In this document: positions 14,635 to 20,016 of the stretch, piece by piece
Layout: every line of letters starts with the position of its first letter
Numbering within the stretch: the first letter of the stretch is position 1
NCBI GenBank assembly: GCA_045577175.1
Contig: JAZNHT010000036.1
Location: forward strand, 1-20,016
Reading direction: 5' to 3'
Length of the DNA stretch: 20,016 nt
Source: SIG701 sp045577175
GTDB lineage: Bacteria > Bacillota > Clostridia > Oscillospirales > CAG-272
Notes under the pieces: generated by a model
The model's input: only the letters and a program-made list of their open reading frames with translations
Database searches by the model: none
Told to the model about the DNA's origin: nothing
Program-made: the position numbers and the translations under genes

Positions 14635-14668
14635 AAATCCCGACAGACAAAAAATCTGTCGGGATTTT
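14635..14668 (+). terminator. Terminator after the DUF4432 gene
   Basis: A perfect 13-bp stem (14635-14647 with 14655-14667) around an A-rich loop ends in TTTT. It lies five bases after the stop, and its right arm reaches the stop codon of the convergent transposase remnant. Confidence 0.85.
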
Positions 14669-14867
14669 AACCGTCTTCCCCAAAATACAGTTCATCATAC
14701 ACCCACCGAATCGGATTTTCGCGGATGTAGCGAGAGATCTCTTCATAATCCTCTCGCCCTCGGATCACATGCTCGTAAAACGAGTTTTGAAACAGTCTTC
14801 CGAAAAAACCATTTTTTCTGCATTCTCTCGTTGTCAACGATTTATACGCACAAACGACATCCATAAC
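14667..14867 (-). pseudogene. 3' remnant of a REP-associated tyrosine transposase (RAYT)
   Basis: About 65 residues remain: VVCAYKSLTTRECRK, GRLFQNSFYEHVIRGREDYE and YIRENPIRWVYDELYF. This matches the C-terminal third of Y1/IS200-like REP-associated transposases. The catalytic HUH motif and tyrosine would lie in the missing N-terminal part. Upstream the frame continues into a GC-rich palindrome and gives the improbable residues NNGAAGASPRPT, so the gene was cut there. These enzymes move REP palindromes, several of which are present in this window. Confidence 0.75.
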
Positions 14868-14868
14868 C

Positions 14869-14897
14869 GTAGGGCGGGGGCTTGCTCCCGCCGCACC
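14869..14897. repeat. GC-rich palindromic repeat at the break of the transposase remnant
   Basis: GTAGGGCGGGGGCTTGCTCC and the bases after it form a hairpin (GGCGGG 14873-14878 with CCCGCC 14887-14892). The GTAGGGCGGGGGC part recurs near 9204, and GCCCTACGG in reverse orientation near 9450. It sits exactly where the remnant stops. Confidence 0.6.
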
Positions 14898-14961
14898 GTT
14901 GTTCAAAATCAAAATAACATGGATGTGTGTTGACTATATATAAAGCATCTTTCTCGCTTCA

Positions 14962-16548
14962 TCAGCCAATTAGACCGATGAAGCGATAGTAAATGTCGAT
15001 TTTCTGTGTTCGTTTGCCTGTGGATTTATCACCTTCGTGTACCACTATTTTGTCAATCAGTTCGTTAAGCATAGGTTTTGTCAGTTCGGTGAAATCAAGA
15101 TACTTCTTTGCGACCTCTATGAACTTGGCGATGTTGTCCGCTTCGGCTTTCCGTTCCGTTAGAAACGCTCCAATCTCTGCAATCCGTTTTTCTGTCTCTG
15201 TCAACTCTCTCTTGTAGTCAGCAGAATACGCGGCGTATTCCTCGTCTGTGAGCTTACCGAGGGCATTGTCCTCATATAGCTTACGGCAGATCGTCTGCAA
15301 TTCACCAAGACGTTGCTTCAGACGTCGCTGTTCCTTGAGGAACTTCCCGGATTCCAGTTCAAATGCCTTTTCTCTGTCTTTGGCAATATGCTCGGCAAAA
15401 TTGATTGCTCTATCTGCAAGGGGCGCGATCTGTTTGCGAATGTCGGCTTCTACGATACGGTACAGCGCATTGTATGAAATGAAGTGTGCCGTGCAATGCC
15501 GCCTGCCCTTGTTGCGATAGTTGCAGCAAGTATAGTTACCATTGTTATTCGCCATTGCAAAGGACAGTCCGCAACCGCAGTCTGCACATTTCACAAGACC
15601 GTGGAAAATCTGACGTTCGCCGTTTGTGGTTGGGCGTTTTTTGATTTTTACCATCTTCTGAACGATCTCAAAGGTCTCACGGTCAACCAATGCTTCGTGG
15701 GTGTTTTCGATCACGATCCACTCATCTTCGGGAACTCGGATACGCTTTTTGCTCTTAAAGGAACGGGTACTGCCTTTCTGTCCGGTGAAATCTCCCACAT
15801 ATACACGGTTACGGAGAATATTTGCCACCGTAATAGGATACCAGGCATACGGATGCTCCTTGTCAACGAATCGCTCAAATCCACCCCGGGTATGATTGAT
15901 ATACATTCTCGGTGTAAGCAGTTCTTCCTTTTCAAGCACGTTCGCGATCTGATAGGGATTCATGCCGCCAAGCGCCATTTGGAACATTCTCTGTACTACC
16001 GGTGCGGTATTTTCGTCAGGAATCAACCGATGCTTATCAATGGGATCTTTCTTGTAGCCGTAGGGTGCATAGGGAGATGTGTAGTAGCCTTTTTGCGCAA
16101 GGATCTTTCGTGCCGAGCGGATTTTCTTGGATATGTCCTTGGCGTAAAACTCGTTCATAATATTACGCATACCCATGAAATCATTATCGCCCTTAGCGGT
16201 ATCCACACCGTCATTGACTGCGATAAAACGGATATTATGCTCCGAGAAAAACATCTCGATATAGTATCCCGTTTGCAAATGCTCACGACCGATACGGGAC
16301 TGATCCTTGGCAAGCACAATATCGATCTTCCCGTTTTCTATATCCGAGATCATTTGCTTGAACTGAGGACGCTCAAAATTCGTCCCCGAGAATCCGTCAT
16401 CCACGTAGACCTTGTAGACAAAAAAGCCGTTATCCCGTGCATACTTCGTCAACATTTCCCGTTGATTTCCTATGCTCATACTCTCGCCATCTCCATCGTC
16501 ACGGGAGAGGCGGCAGTATATCGCTGTTCTGTTTTGCTGCTGTGTCAT
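14962..16548 (-). CDS. Large serine recombinase (TnpX/TndX-like)
   Basis: The 528-residue protein has a resolvase domain (about 7-155) with the nucleophile Ser15 in YCRLSRDDGDGES. The arginine-rich motif AKDQSRIGREHLQTGYY (80-96) follows. A recombinase domain (about 165-290) comes next, then a zinc ribbon (Cys321, Cys324, the pair at 341-342, Cys352) and a long coiled coil (about 375-480). Such enzymes cut and join att sites at the ends of integrative elements, typically lie at an element's edge, and include TnpX of Tn4451. I chose the MTQQQ start because AAAGGAGC precedes it; a Met eight codons upstream has no such site. It has its own promoter. It appears intact. Confidence 0.93.
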   Translation of the reverse strand: MTQQQNRTAIYCRLSRDDGDGESMSIGNQREMLTKYARDNGFFVYKVYVDDGFSGTNFERPQFKQMISDIENGKIDIVLAKDQSRIGREHLQTGYYIEMFFSEHNIRFIAVNDGVDTAKGDNDFMGMRNIMNEFYAKDISKKIRSARKILAQKGYYTSPYAPYGYKKDPIDKHRLIPDENTAPVVQRMFQMALGGMNPYQIANVLEKEELLTPRMYINHTRGGFERFVDKEHPYAWYPITVANILRNRVYVGDFTGQKGSTRSFKSKKRIRVPEDEWIVIENTHEALVDRETFEIVQKMVKIKKRPTTNGERQIFHGLVKCADCGCGLSFAMANNNGNYTCCNYRNKGRRHCTAHFISYNALYRIVEADIRKQIAPLADRAINFAEHIAKDREKAFELESGKFLKEQRRLKQRLGELQTICRKLYEDNALGKLTDEEYAAYSADYKRELTETEKRIAEIGAFLTERKAEADNIAKFIEVAKKYLDFTELTKPMLNELIDKIVVHEGDKSTGKRTQKIDIYYRFIGLIG

Positions 16549-16587
16549 TTTTGCTCCTTTCTTCAGCAACAAACAGCTTGTATCTCT

Positions 16588-16616
16588 ATTATACGGATTT
16601 CACGGCGGTTCTTCAA
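16588..16616 (-). promoter_or_regulatory. Promoter of the serine recombinase gene
   Basis: On the minus strand TTGAAG and a perfect TATAAT are 17 bases apart, about 40 bases before the recombinase start. The promoter lies over the 3' end of a 20-residue frame. Confidence 0.7.
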
Positions 16617-16662
16617 GCCGTTTTGCTGAAATAATGATATGAATTGTGTTTGTGTGTTTCAT
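16600..16662 (-). CDS. Possible 20-residue peptide upstream of the recombinase
   Basis: A frame starting MKHTNTIHIIIS and ending RLEEPP follows a good ribosome site (GAAGGAGAG). Its 3' half contains the recombinase promoter, so it may be a leader peptide or the start of a gene lost by deletion. I know of no homologue, and a frame this short could be chance. Confidence 0.28.
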   Translation of the reverse strand: MKHTNTIHIIISAKRLEEPP

Positions 16663-16724
16663 TTGAATCTCTCCTTCATATATTTAAAAGCTATGTATCG
16701 GAAGGGCGATGCCCTTCCTTTGGC

Positions 16725-16883
16725 TTATATGTCCTTCTTCAGTTCCTCGTTCATAAGCCGCAGCAGCTTTTCGAACAAGGTTATTTGATCGGCATAATTT
16801 GATGTTATTATATACGTTGTCTTACCGATCTTGATTTCTTTCGGCTTATTCGGACACAAAGCCTTTTCAGACTTTTGGTCCAT
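16725..16883 (-). CDS. tnpW: TnpW-like transposon-encoded small protein
   Basis: The 52-residue product has the TnpW pattern: a variable N-terminus, then IKIGKTTYIITSNYADQ and a helical end LFEKLLRLMNEELKKDI. TnpW proteins accompany TnpX in Tn4451/Tn4453-type mobilisable transposons; their function is not known. AGGAGG lies about seven bases before the ATG. The gene begins 10 bases after the tyrosine recombinase stop, so they form one transcript. A GGAAGGGC/GCCCTTCC hairpin (16700-16718) follows on the way to the serine recombinase. Confidence 0.75.
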   Translation of the reverse strand: MDQKSEKALCPNKPKEIKIGKTTYIITSNYADQITLFEKLLRLMNEELKKDI

Positions 16884-16893
16884 AGATTGCCTC

Positions 16894-17847
16894 CTATTGA
16901 TTTTTCTTACCCTGCGGTAATTCTGCGAGATAGACATTGGTAATATCGGTTCTGTGATGTCCTAAGATCTCACTGGTCATAAGCTTGGGATTTTGACGTC
17001 CTTCGGCTTCATACATGGCATACTGCTCTTGCGCTCTTTTGTAACGTAATCCGTGCCATGTCAAATCCTTGCTTCTCGGCTTTTTACCGTCTCTTATTTC
17101 GGTCTCCCTATTCTGCATTGCAAACTTGTGACGATTGGTGTACATCCAATTTTCAAGCGAATCAATCTGTTTTTCCACTCCGCCTTTTTCGTTTCGACTG
17201 ATAATATAATCCCGAGGCAATAAATGATTGTTGTGAGCGTAGTTGTAAAGATATTTCAGAAGATCCTTCTGAACCTCTACTTCAACGGGAACGATGCGAA
17301 TCTGACCGCCTTTGCCTTTTACTTTCAAACCGTCATTTGTCAGCGCTTTCTCCACGTCTTCGAGTCTCACGCGACAGATCTCTTCCACTCTCAAACCAAA
17401 AGCATAACCAATACCTATAGCGTGATAAGCATCAATGCGACCCATATTCTTTGCGACTTCCATACCGGCTTTTACTTCTTCCACCGTCCATGCTCTGTCC
17501 TCTGTGCCTACCTTGCGTTTTTCCAAGTCCAATTCCTTATTGTCGGGCAAACGCTTTTTACCGCCGGCTAATCTGTGAAAGAAGCGAATTGCAGACAGTC
17601 TTGACTTGATGGTAGACGGTGAAAGCCCTTGCTCCTGCATATGTTTAACGTAAGCGCGAATATGTTTGCCTTCGATATTGCTGATTTTCTGTAGGTGAAA
17701 TTTATCAAATGCGAAGCGACAGAACGGGTTTATGTTATAACTATAGGTCGCTATGGTTTTGAAGCTTTTTTCGTTGGTATTGCTTTTTAATGCGTTCGTC
17801 TGTTGTATCAGCTTATCCCCACCTGTGAATTTTTCGCCCATTGGCAT
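16894..17847 (-). CDS. Tyrosine recombinase / integrase
   Basis: The 317-residue protein has an N-terminal SAM-like DNA-binding domain (about 28-95, with ISNIEGKHIRAYVKHMQEQG and SPSTIKSRLSAIRFF) and a catalytic domain. The catalytic residues are visible: Arg153 (AFGLRVEEICRVR), a Lys in KVKGKGGQIRIVPV (175-188), His265 and Arg268 (TWHGLRYKRAQ), His297/298 (LGHHR) and the nucleophile Tyr306 (NVYL). It appears complete and active. It resembles integrase-domain proteins of clostridial mobile elements. AAAGGAGG precedes the ATG at 17847 closely; the ATG two codons later has better spacing. It lies beside an array of repeated motifs that could be its arm sites. Confidence 0.9.
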   Translation of the reverse strand: MPMGEKFTGGDKLIQQTNALKSNTNEKSFKTIATYSYNINPFCRFAFDKFHLQKISNIEGKHIRAYVKHMQEQGLSPSTIKSRLSAIRFFHRLAGGKKRLPDNKELDLEKRKVGTEDRAWTVEEVKAGMEVAKNMGRIDAYHAIGIGYAFGLRVEEICRVRLEDVEKALTNDGLKVKGKGGQIRIVPVEVEVQKDLLKYLYNYAHNNHLLPRDYIISRNEKGGVEKQIDSLENWMYTNRHKFAMQNRETEIRDGKKPRSKDLTWHGLRYKRAQEQYAMYEAEGRQNPKLMTSEILGHHRTDITNVYLAELPQGKKNQ

Positions 17848-18040
17848 TAACCTCCTTTCTCATAGATTGAACTCACGAAAACTCCGGATATTTTCGCTCG
17901 TCCTATGTATGTAATAAGTGAGGTGAGGATTTAAATTGTAATCGGCGTTATGAGAACGAAAATACAGGTTTTGTGTTCGTCTATAACATAGCCGAAATTA
18001 TATAATCTTCAAGAAAAGTTACTTTTCTTGTTTGCTGACG
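17848..18040. other. Gene-free region upstream of the tyrosine recombinase
   Basis: I see no gene. It should hold the integrase promoter, but I find no convincing -35/-10 pair. A 21-base palindrome, CAAGAAAAGT/ACTTTTCTTG around one base, lies at 18010-18030. Confidence 0.45.
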
Positions 18041-18095
18041 AAAAAAACAAGATCGCACGGATGGGAGAGCAATCTTCCACCTGCGCGATCTTGTT
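18041..18095 (-). terminator. Minus-strand intrinsic terminator
   Basis: AACAAGATCGC (18046-18056) pairs perfectly with GCGATCTTGTT (18085-18095) around 28 bases. On the minus strand the stem is followed by seven T residues in total. It would stop minus-strand transcription entering from the repeat array before it reaches the integrase gene. Confidence 0.65.
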
Positions 18096-18245
18096 GACCA
18101 AAATCTTTTCATTACTACTTTTATGCTCGTAACCAAAAATATTTTATTGACGAATTTTTTTGCGCCGTCATATCGATATGAATATCATAAATCATTTCGA
18201 TAGGACAGCATACTTACAAACTTTACGGGACTCTTTTTCAGCCGA

Positions 18246-18305
18246 CTGTTTTGTGTGTGATACGGCTTGTGTATGTACCGTTTGTCCGTATTACACATAA
18301 AACAG
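18246..18305. repeat. 20-bp inverted repeat in the motif array
   Basis: Bases 18246-18265 pair with 18286-18305 at 18 of 20 positions. The two remaining positions are G-T, so plus-strand RNA would pair throughout. The loop is 20 bases. Confidence 0.75.
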
Positions 18306-18423
18306 CCGGAACGCCGAAGGCGAAAAAATGCCCTCTATAATAAATCTATGGGTATCATTTCGATAAGACAGTCATTCTTTATCATTTCAAAATTATAGGA
18401 CATCATCTGTCATATCGATAAGA

Positions 18424-18525
18424 GCTTACGTCAAGGCATAGTATCCCCATTGACATTTACACTCTGTTTATGCTTGTTTCTTGCCTGAACCTACAAAACA
18501 GGTACGATTTTGCCTTGACGTAAGC
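18424..18525. repeat. 15-bp inverted repeat with a 72-base loop
   Basis: GCTTACGTCAAGGCA (18424-18438) is perfectly repeated in inverse at 18511-18525. The loop contains ATTGACATTTACACTC and no gene. The left arm follows a TCATATCGATA motif directly. Confidence 0.75.
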
Positions 18526-18543
18526 CACACCTGCGCAGGCTCC

Positions 18544-18588
18544 GGCAACAGTTTCTTTATGACCTGCGGTCTCAAAGAAACTGTTGCC
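18544..18588. repeat. 15-bp hairpin in the motif array
   Basis: GGCAACAGTTTCTTT (18544-18558) pairs perfectly with 18574-18588. GACC/GGTC inside the loop lengthens the stem. An inverted TCATTTCGATA-like motif follows two bases later. Confidence 0.78.
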
Positions 18589-18660
18589 CTATCGAAACGA
18601 GGGTCATATATCATCTCGATAAGTACAACATCTATCATTTCAAAACAAGTATCATATTTA

Positions 18661-18839
18661 ATTTTCCCATAAGGTGAGTACTATGGAGCCACCGAAGTGC
18701 TCCGCGGTGCTTGCTCCCAAAATGAGAGTGGAGGCATTATAAATACCTCACGCACGTCACCGATCAACGACCATAGATCGTCACGATACCCCCAACTAAG
18801 GTATCGTTCGGTGGGAACTTTCATAACGATTAAAATTCC
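18661..18839. other. Gene-free stretch after the motif array
   Basis: No gene or clear promoter is visible. A short hairpin, CGATACC/GGTATCG (about 18788-18809), is the only structure I can support. Confidence 0.4.
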
Positions 18840-19034
18840 TTAAACTTCGGTTCTTCTGTACGAAAACGGGATTTTGGTCAGCAGACTGTCGCAGTCTGCG
18901 AGCGTAAATGCTATCCGATTTTCGTCCACACCGATACAGGTGGTTCCGCACTTTACTGTTGTTGTGACTTCGGTTTTAGCATGGCATTTTCGTCTGCAAC
19001 GTATGGGACTAAACTCGTCCATCGGCATCCACAT
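18840..19034 (-). CDS. Small hypothetical protein, possibly decayed
   Basis: The frame gives up to 64 residues, starting MWMPMDEFSPIRCRRKCH and including VKCGTTCIGVDENRIAFTLA and LLTKIPFSYRRTEV. The second half looks protein-like, with a strand-turn-strand pattern and three cysteines. There is no good ribosome site, and the fragments just upstream are frameshifted, so it may be the end of a broken gene. I do not recognise the family. Confidence 0.35.
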   Translation of the reverse strand: MWMPMDEFSPIRCRRKCHAKTEVTTTVKCGTTCIGVDENRIAFTLADCDSLLTKIPFSYRRTEV

Positions 19035-19051
19035 ATTATAGTTGGGATAAA

Positions 19052-19272
19052 CTATTTTACCGATTTATCGTTGCGTCCGAATTTGCTGTCACTGTGCTGT
19101 AGGGCTTCCCTTGGTGCGTCAAGGTTGCAGACATTAACTTCTATGCCTGCCGTGTTCTCAGAGGATTGTGACACTATCCGTAACCAACGTTATCGGATAT
19201 TCCCGTGCCACCCGCTGTCTGTCCTTAAAGCCGTCGGACAGAAGGTTTTCTACTTTTTCAAAGTCTTTTCAT
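19052..19272 (-). pseudogene. Frameshifted small gene
   Basis: An ATG at 19272 follows GAAGGAGCG, but its frame stops after four codons. Removing one A from the run after the ATG would open MKDFEKVENLLSDGF, then KDRQRVAREYPITLVTDSVT, to a stop at 19158. A second shift would continue into ENTAGIEVNVCNLDAPREAL and on to SDSKFGRNDKSVK, ending at 19052. These segments look coding in composition. The gene is therefore probably decayed, or the sequence has indel errors. I do not recognise the family. Confidence 0.4.
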
Positions 19273-19361
19273 TTGAAACGCTCCTTCAACTGATGAAATT
19301 TTGGTATTTATTTTGACTCCCAAGCAAGCTCCTTGCCTGCCGGAGAACAAAAGCAAGGTAC

Positions 19362-19390
19362 AAAAAAGCACCTATCCGAAGATAAGTGCT
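19362..19390 (-). terminator. Minus-strand terminator at the end of a short transcription unit
   Basis: On the minus strand a 10-bp stem (19390-19381 with 19376-19367, one G-U) closes a TTCG tetraloop and is followed by six T residues. This is a very strong intrinsic terminator. Its first arm overlaps the last codons of a 35-residue frame. Confidence 0.85.
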
Positions 19391-19479
19391 GCTGTTGCTG
19401 TATGCGGAAGGAAACACACTACTTCGAGGGTTCTACTGAGTTTTGTTTTGAATGCTTCCTTCATATTTTTTAAGCTCAT
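19372..19479 (-). CDS. 35-residue peptide, possible attenuation leader
   Basis: The frame starts MSLKNMKEAFKTKLS and ends HTATAALIFG, lies just after a promoter, and stops inside the terminator stem. A ribosome reaching its end would block the terminator. That is the layout of translation-coupled attenuation, and the frameshifted gene downstream would be the controlled gene. The ribosome site is weak. No homologue is recognised. Confidence 0.4.
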   Translation of the reverse strand: MSLKNMKEAFKTKLSRTLEVVCFLPHTATAALIFG

Positions 19480-19483
19480 ATAT

Positions 19484-19512
19484 AATATAATCGATTTTGG
19501 GGCAATCGTCAA
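19484..19512 (-). promoter_or_regulatory. Minus-strand promoter of the short unit
   Basis: TTGACG and TATATT are 17 bases apart on the minus strand. The start would fall almost at the ATG of the 35-residue frame, so the leader would be very short if that ATG is used; a Met five codons later is an alternative. Confidence 0.6.
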
Positions 19513-19594
19513 GGGGTAGGCACCAACTTTTTTCGTTCTAATTGGAAATATTTTTGCCGAAACCGCACGTATCAAAGGCACAAAGAATGAATTG

Positions 19595-19631
19595 AGAATT
19601 AACGACTAAAATTAACGGCATCGTTAATTCT
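19595..19631. repeat. 11-bp inverted repeat upstream of the ATPase gene
   Basis: AGAATTAACGA (19595-19605) is perfectly repeated in inverse at 19621-19631. It lies about 40 bases before the ATPase promoter and has no T-tract. It could be an operator or a remnant of a small element. Confidence 0.5.
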
Positions 19632-19672
19632 GAAGGTTTACAGAAAATTCACTTCCCAAAATCGAATATCTA

Positions 19673-19701
19673 TTGAATTTGGGAAACAAATGTGGTATAA
19701 T
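19673..19701 (+). promoter_or_regulatory. Promoter of the ATPase gene
   Basis: TTGAAT and a perfect TATAAT are 17 bases apart, ending 21 bases before the ATPase start codon. Confidence 0.75.
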
Positions 19702-19722
19702 AACTTTGCGAGGTGATTTTCT

Positions 19723-20016
19723 ATGAAACTGATCGAAAGAAAACAATACTTAGATAAAATGATAGGCGTTATCGGAACTCCCGATATTAAGGTATTAACC
19801 GGTGTGCGCCGTTCCGGCAAATCAAAGTTGCTCGAAGCCTTCAAAGCCTATGTGCAAAAGAACATTGCTAACGCTAATATTATCCATATCAACTTTAATC
19901 TGTCTAAGTATGACAACCTTAAAGAATACAAAGCATTAAATGAATATATCGAAAACAACTATGCAGAAGACAAGGAAAATTTCGTTTTAATTGACGAGAT
20001 TCAAATGTGCGATAAT
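19723..20016 (+). CDS. AAA+ ATPase (AAA_14/DUF4143-like), N-terminal part
   Basis: The frame is open from an ATG preceded by GAGGTG to the end of the window, giving 98 residues. It starts MKLIERKQYLDKM and carries a Walker A with the arginine pair typical of the family (TGVRRSGKSKLLEAF, 26-40) and a Walker B FVLIDEIQ (87-94). The full proteins are usually about 400 residues with a C-terminal DUF4143-type region, found in many mobile and accessory regions; their function is poorly known. The base composition is AT-rich like the mobile DNA before it, so it may belong to the same acquired region. Confidence 0.85.
   Translation, partial: MKLIERKQYLDKMIGVIGTPDIKVLTGVRRSGKSKLLEAFKAYVQKNIANANIIHINFNLSKYDNLKEYKALNEYIENNYAEDKENFVLIDEIQMCDN

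Larger units (their letters stand above)
18168..18645. repeat. Array of TCATTTCGATA-like motifs
   Basis: Near-identical 11-base motifs occur at 18168 (TCATATCGATA), 18192 (TCATTTCGATA), 18355 (TCATTTCGATA), 18410 (TCATATCGATA) and 18611 (TCATCTCGATA). Degenerate copies TCATTTCAAAA lie at 18382 and 18635, and an inverted copy at 18590-18600. Copies within a group are 24-28 bases apart, and the groups are separated by hairpins. No gene overlaps the array. The form suggests protein-binding sites: integrase arm sites, transposase end sites, or replication iterons. Confidence 0.7.

Noticed and set aside
13565..14746. A 393-codon minus-strand frame opposite the DUF4432 gene
   Set aside because: It crosses the terminator, has no ribosome site, and its composition is that of an antisense shadow.
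14954..14986. The inverted repeat around the stop codon of the serine recombinase, as a terminator or att site
   Set aside because: The 10-bp stem has no T-tract on the minus strand, and no matching copy is visible elsewhere in the window to support an att site.
15484..16629. A 381-codon plus-strand frame opposite the serine recombinase
   Set aside because: The recombinase catalytic motifs and zinc ribbon on the minus strand explain this DNA; the plus frame has no domain.
18168..18645. A CRISPR array
   Set aside because: The repeated motif is only 11-13 bases, spacing is irregular between groups, one copy is inverted, and no cas gene is near.
18981..19316. A 111-codon plus-strand frame
   Set aside because: Its residues are not protein-like and the opposite strand carries better coding segments with a ribosome site.

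Overview
The window looks like chromosome of a Gram-positive, gut-type Clostridia bacterium (Oscillospirales or a neighbouring order of Bacillota). This rests on Shine-Dalgarno sites of the AAGGAGG type, sigma-A promoters, an S-layer-homology lipoprotein, a split CpsC/CpsD tyrosine kinase with a PHP-type CpsB phosphatase, a class B sortase with an SPQTG substrate, a LytR-CpsA-Psr protein, and Tn4451-type TnpW/TnpX mobile genes. The left 14.6 kb is fairly GC-rich and well organised. The right 5 kb is AT-richer, mobile and partly decayed.

Layout. (1) Bases 1-108 hold the end of an upstream gene and a strong terminator. (2) Bases 384-3208 form a peptide-modification-like operon: a consensus promoter, a structured leader, a 39-residue peptide, two hairpins, an S-layer-homology lipoprotein, an HPr-kinase-like protein, a PqqD-type protein and a SipW-like S26 peptidase. 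The peptide starts with a YxxPxF pattern like lasso-peptide leaders. The peptide and the lipoprotein both end in a proline-serine. HprK-like kinases of some lasso clusters phosphorylate a C-terminal serine, so this may be an undescribed RiPP-like or C-terminal-serine modification system. (3) Bases 3240-8890 form a cell-surface operon with its own TTGACA/TAAAAT promoter: CpsC-like adaptor, CpsD tyrosine kinase, CpsB phosphatase, sortase B, its likely SPQTG wall-anchored substrate, and an LCP glycopolymer transferase, closed by a terminator.

(4) Bases 8891-9480 are a gene-free strip of palindromic, REP-like repeats. (5) Bases 9481-12853 hold an AraC-type regulator divergent from a three-gene operon: an M24-fold protein that lacks both aspartate metal ligands, a homologue of the Anabaena sensory rhodopsin transducer without a rhodopsin, and a creatininase-family amidohydrolase. 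This suggests regulated hydrolysis of an amide or guanidino compound, substrate unknown. (6) Bases 12884-13500 are a non-coding element bounded by long imperfect inverted repeats, followed by a DUF4432 (aldose-epimerase-like) gene and a terminator.

(7) From about 14,667 on the DNA is mobile: a REP-associated tyrosine transposase remnant beside a GC-rich palindrome, a large serine recombinase, a TnpW-like protein and a tyrosine recombinase, all on the minus strand. No relaxase or cargo is visible. (8) Bases 17,850-19,700 have no convincing large gene. They hold a minus-strand terminator, an array of TCATTTCGATA-like motifs alternating with long hairpins, small decayed frames, and a short promoter-peptide-terminator unit. 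(9) The window ends inside an AAA+ ATPase gene that has its own promoter.
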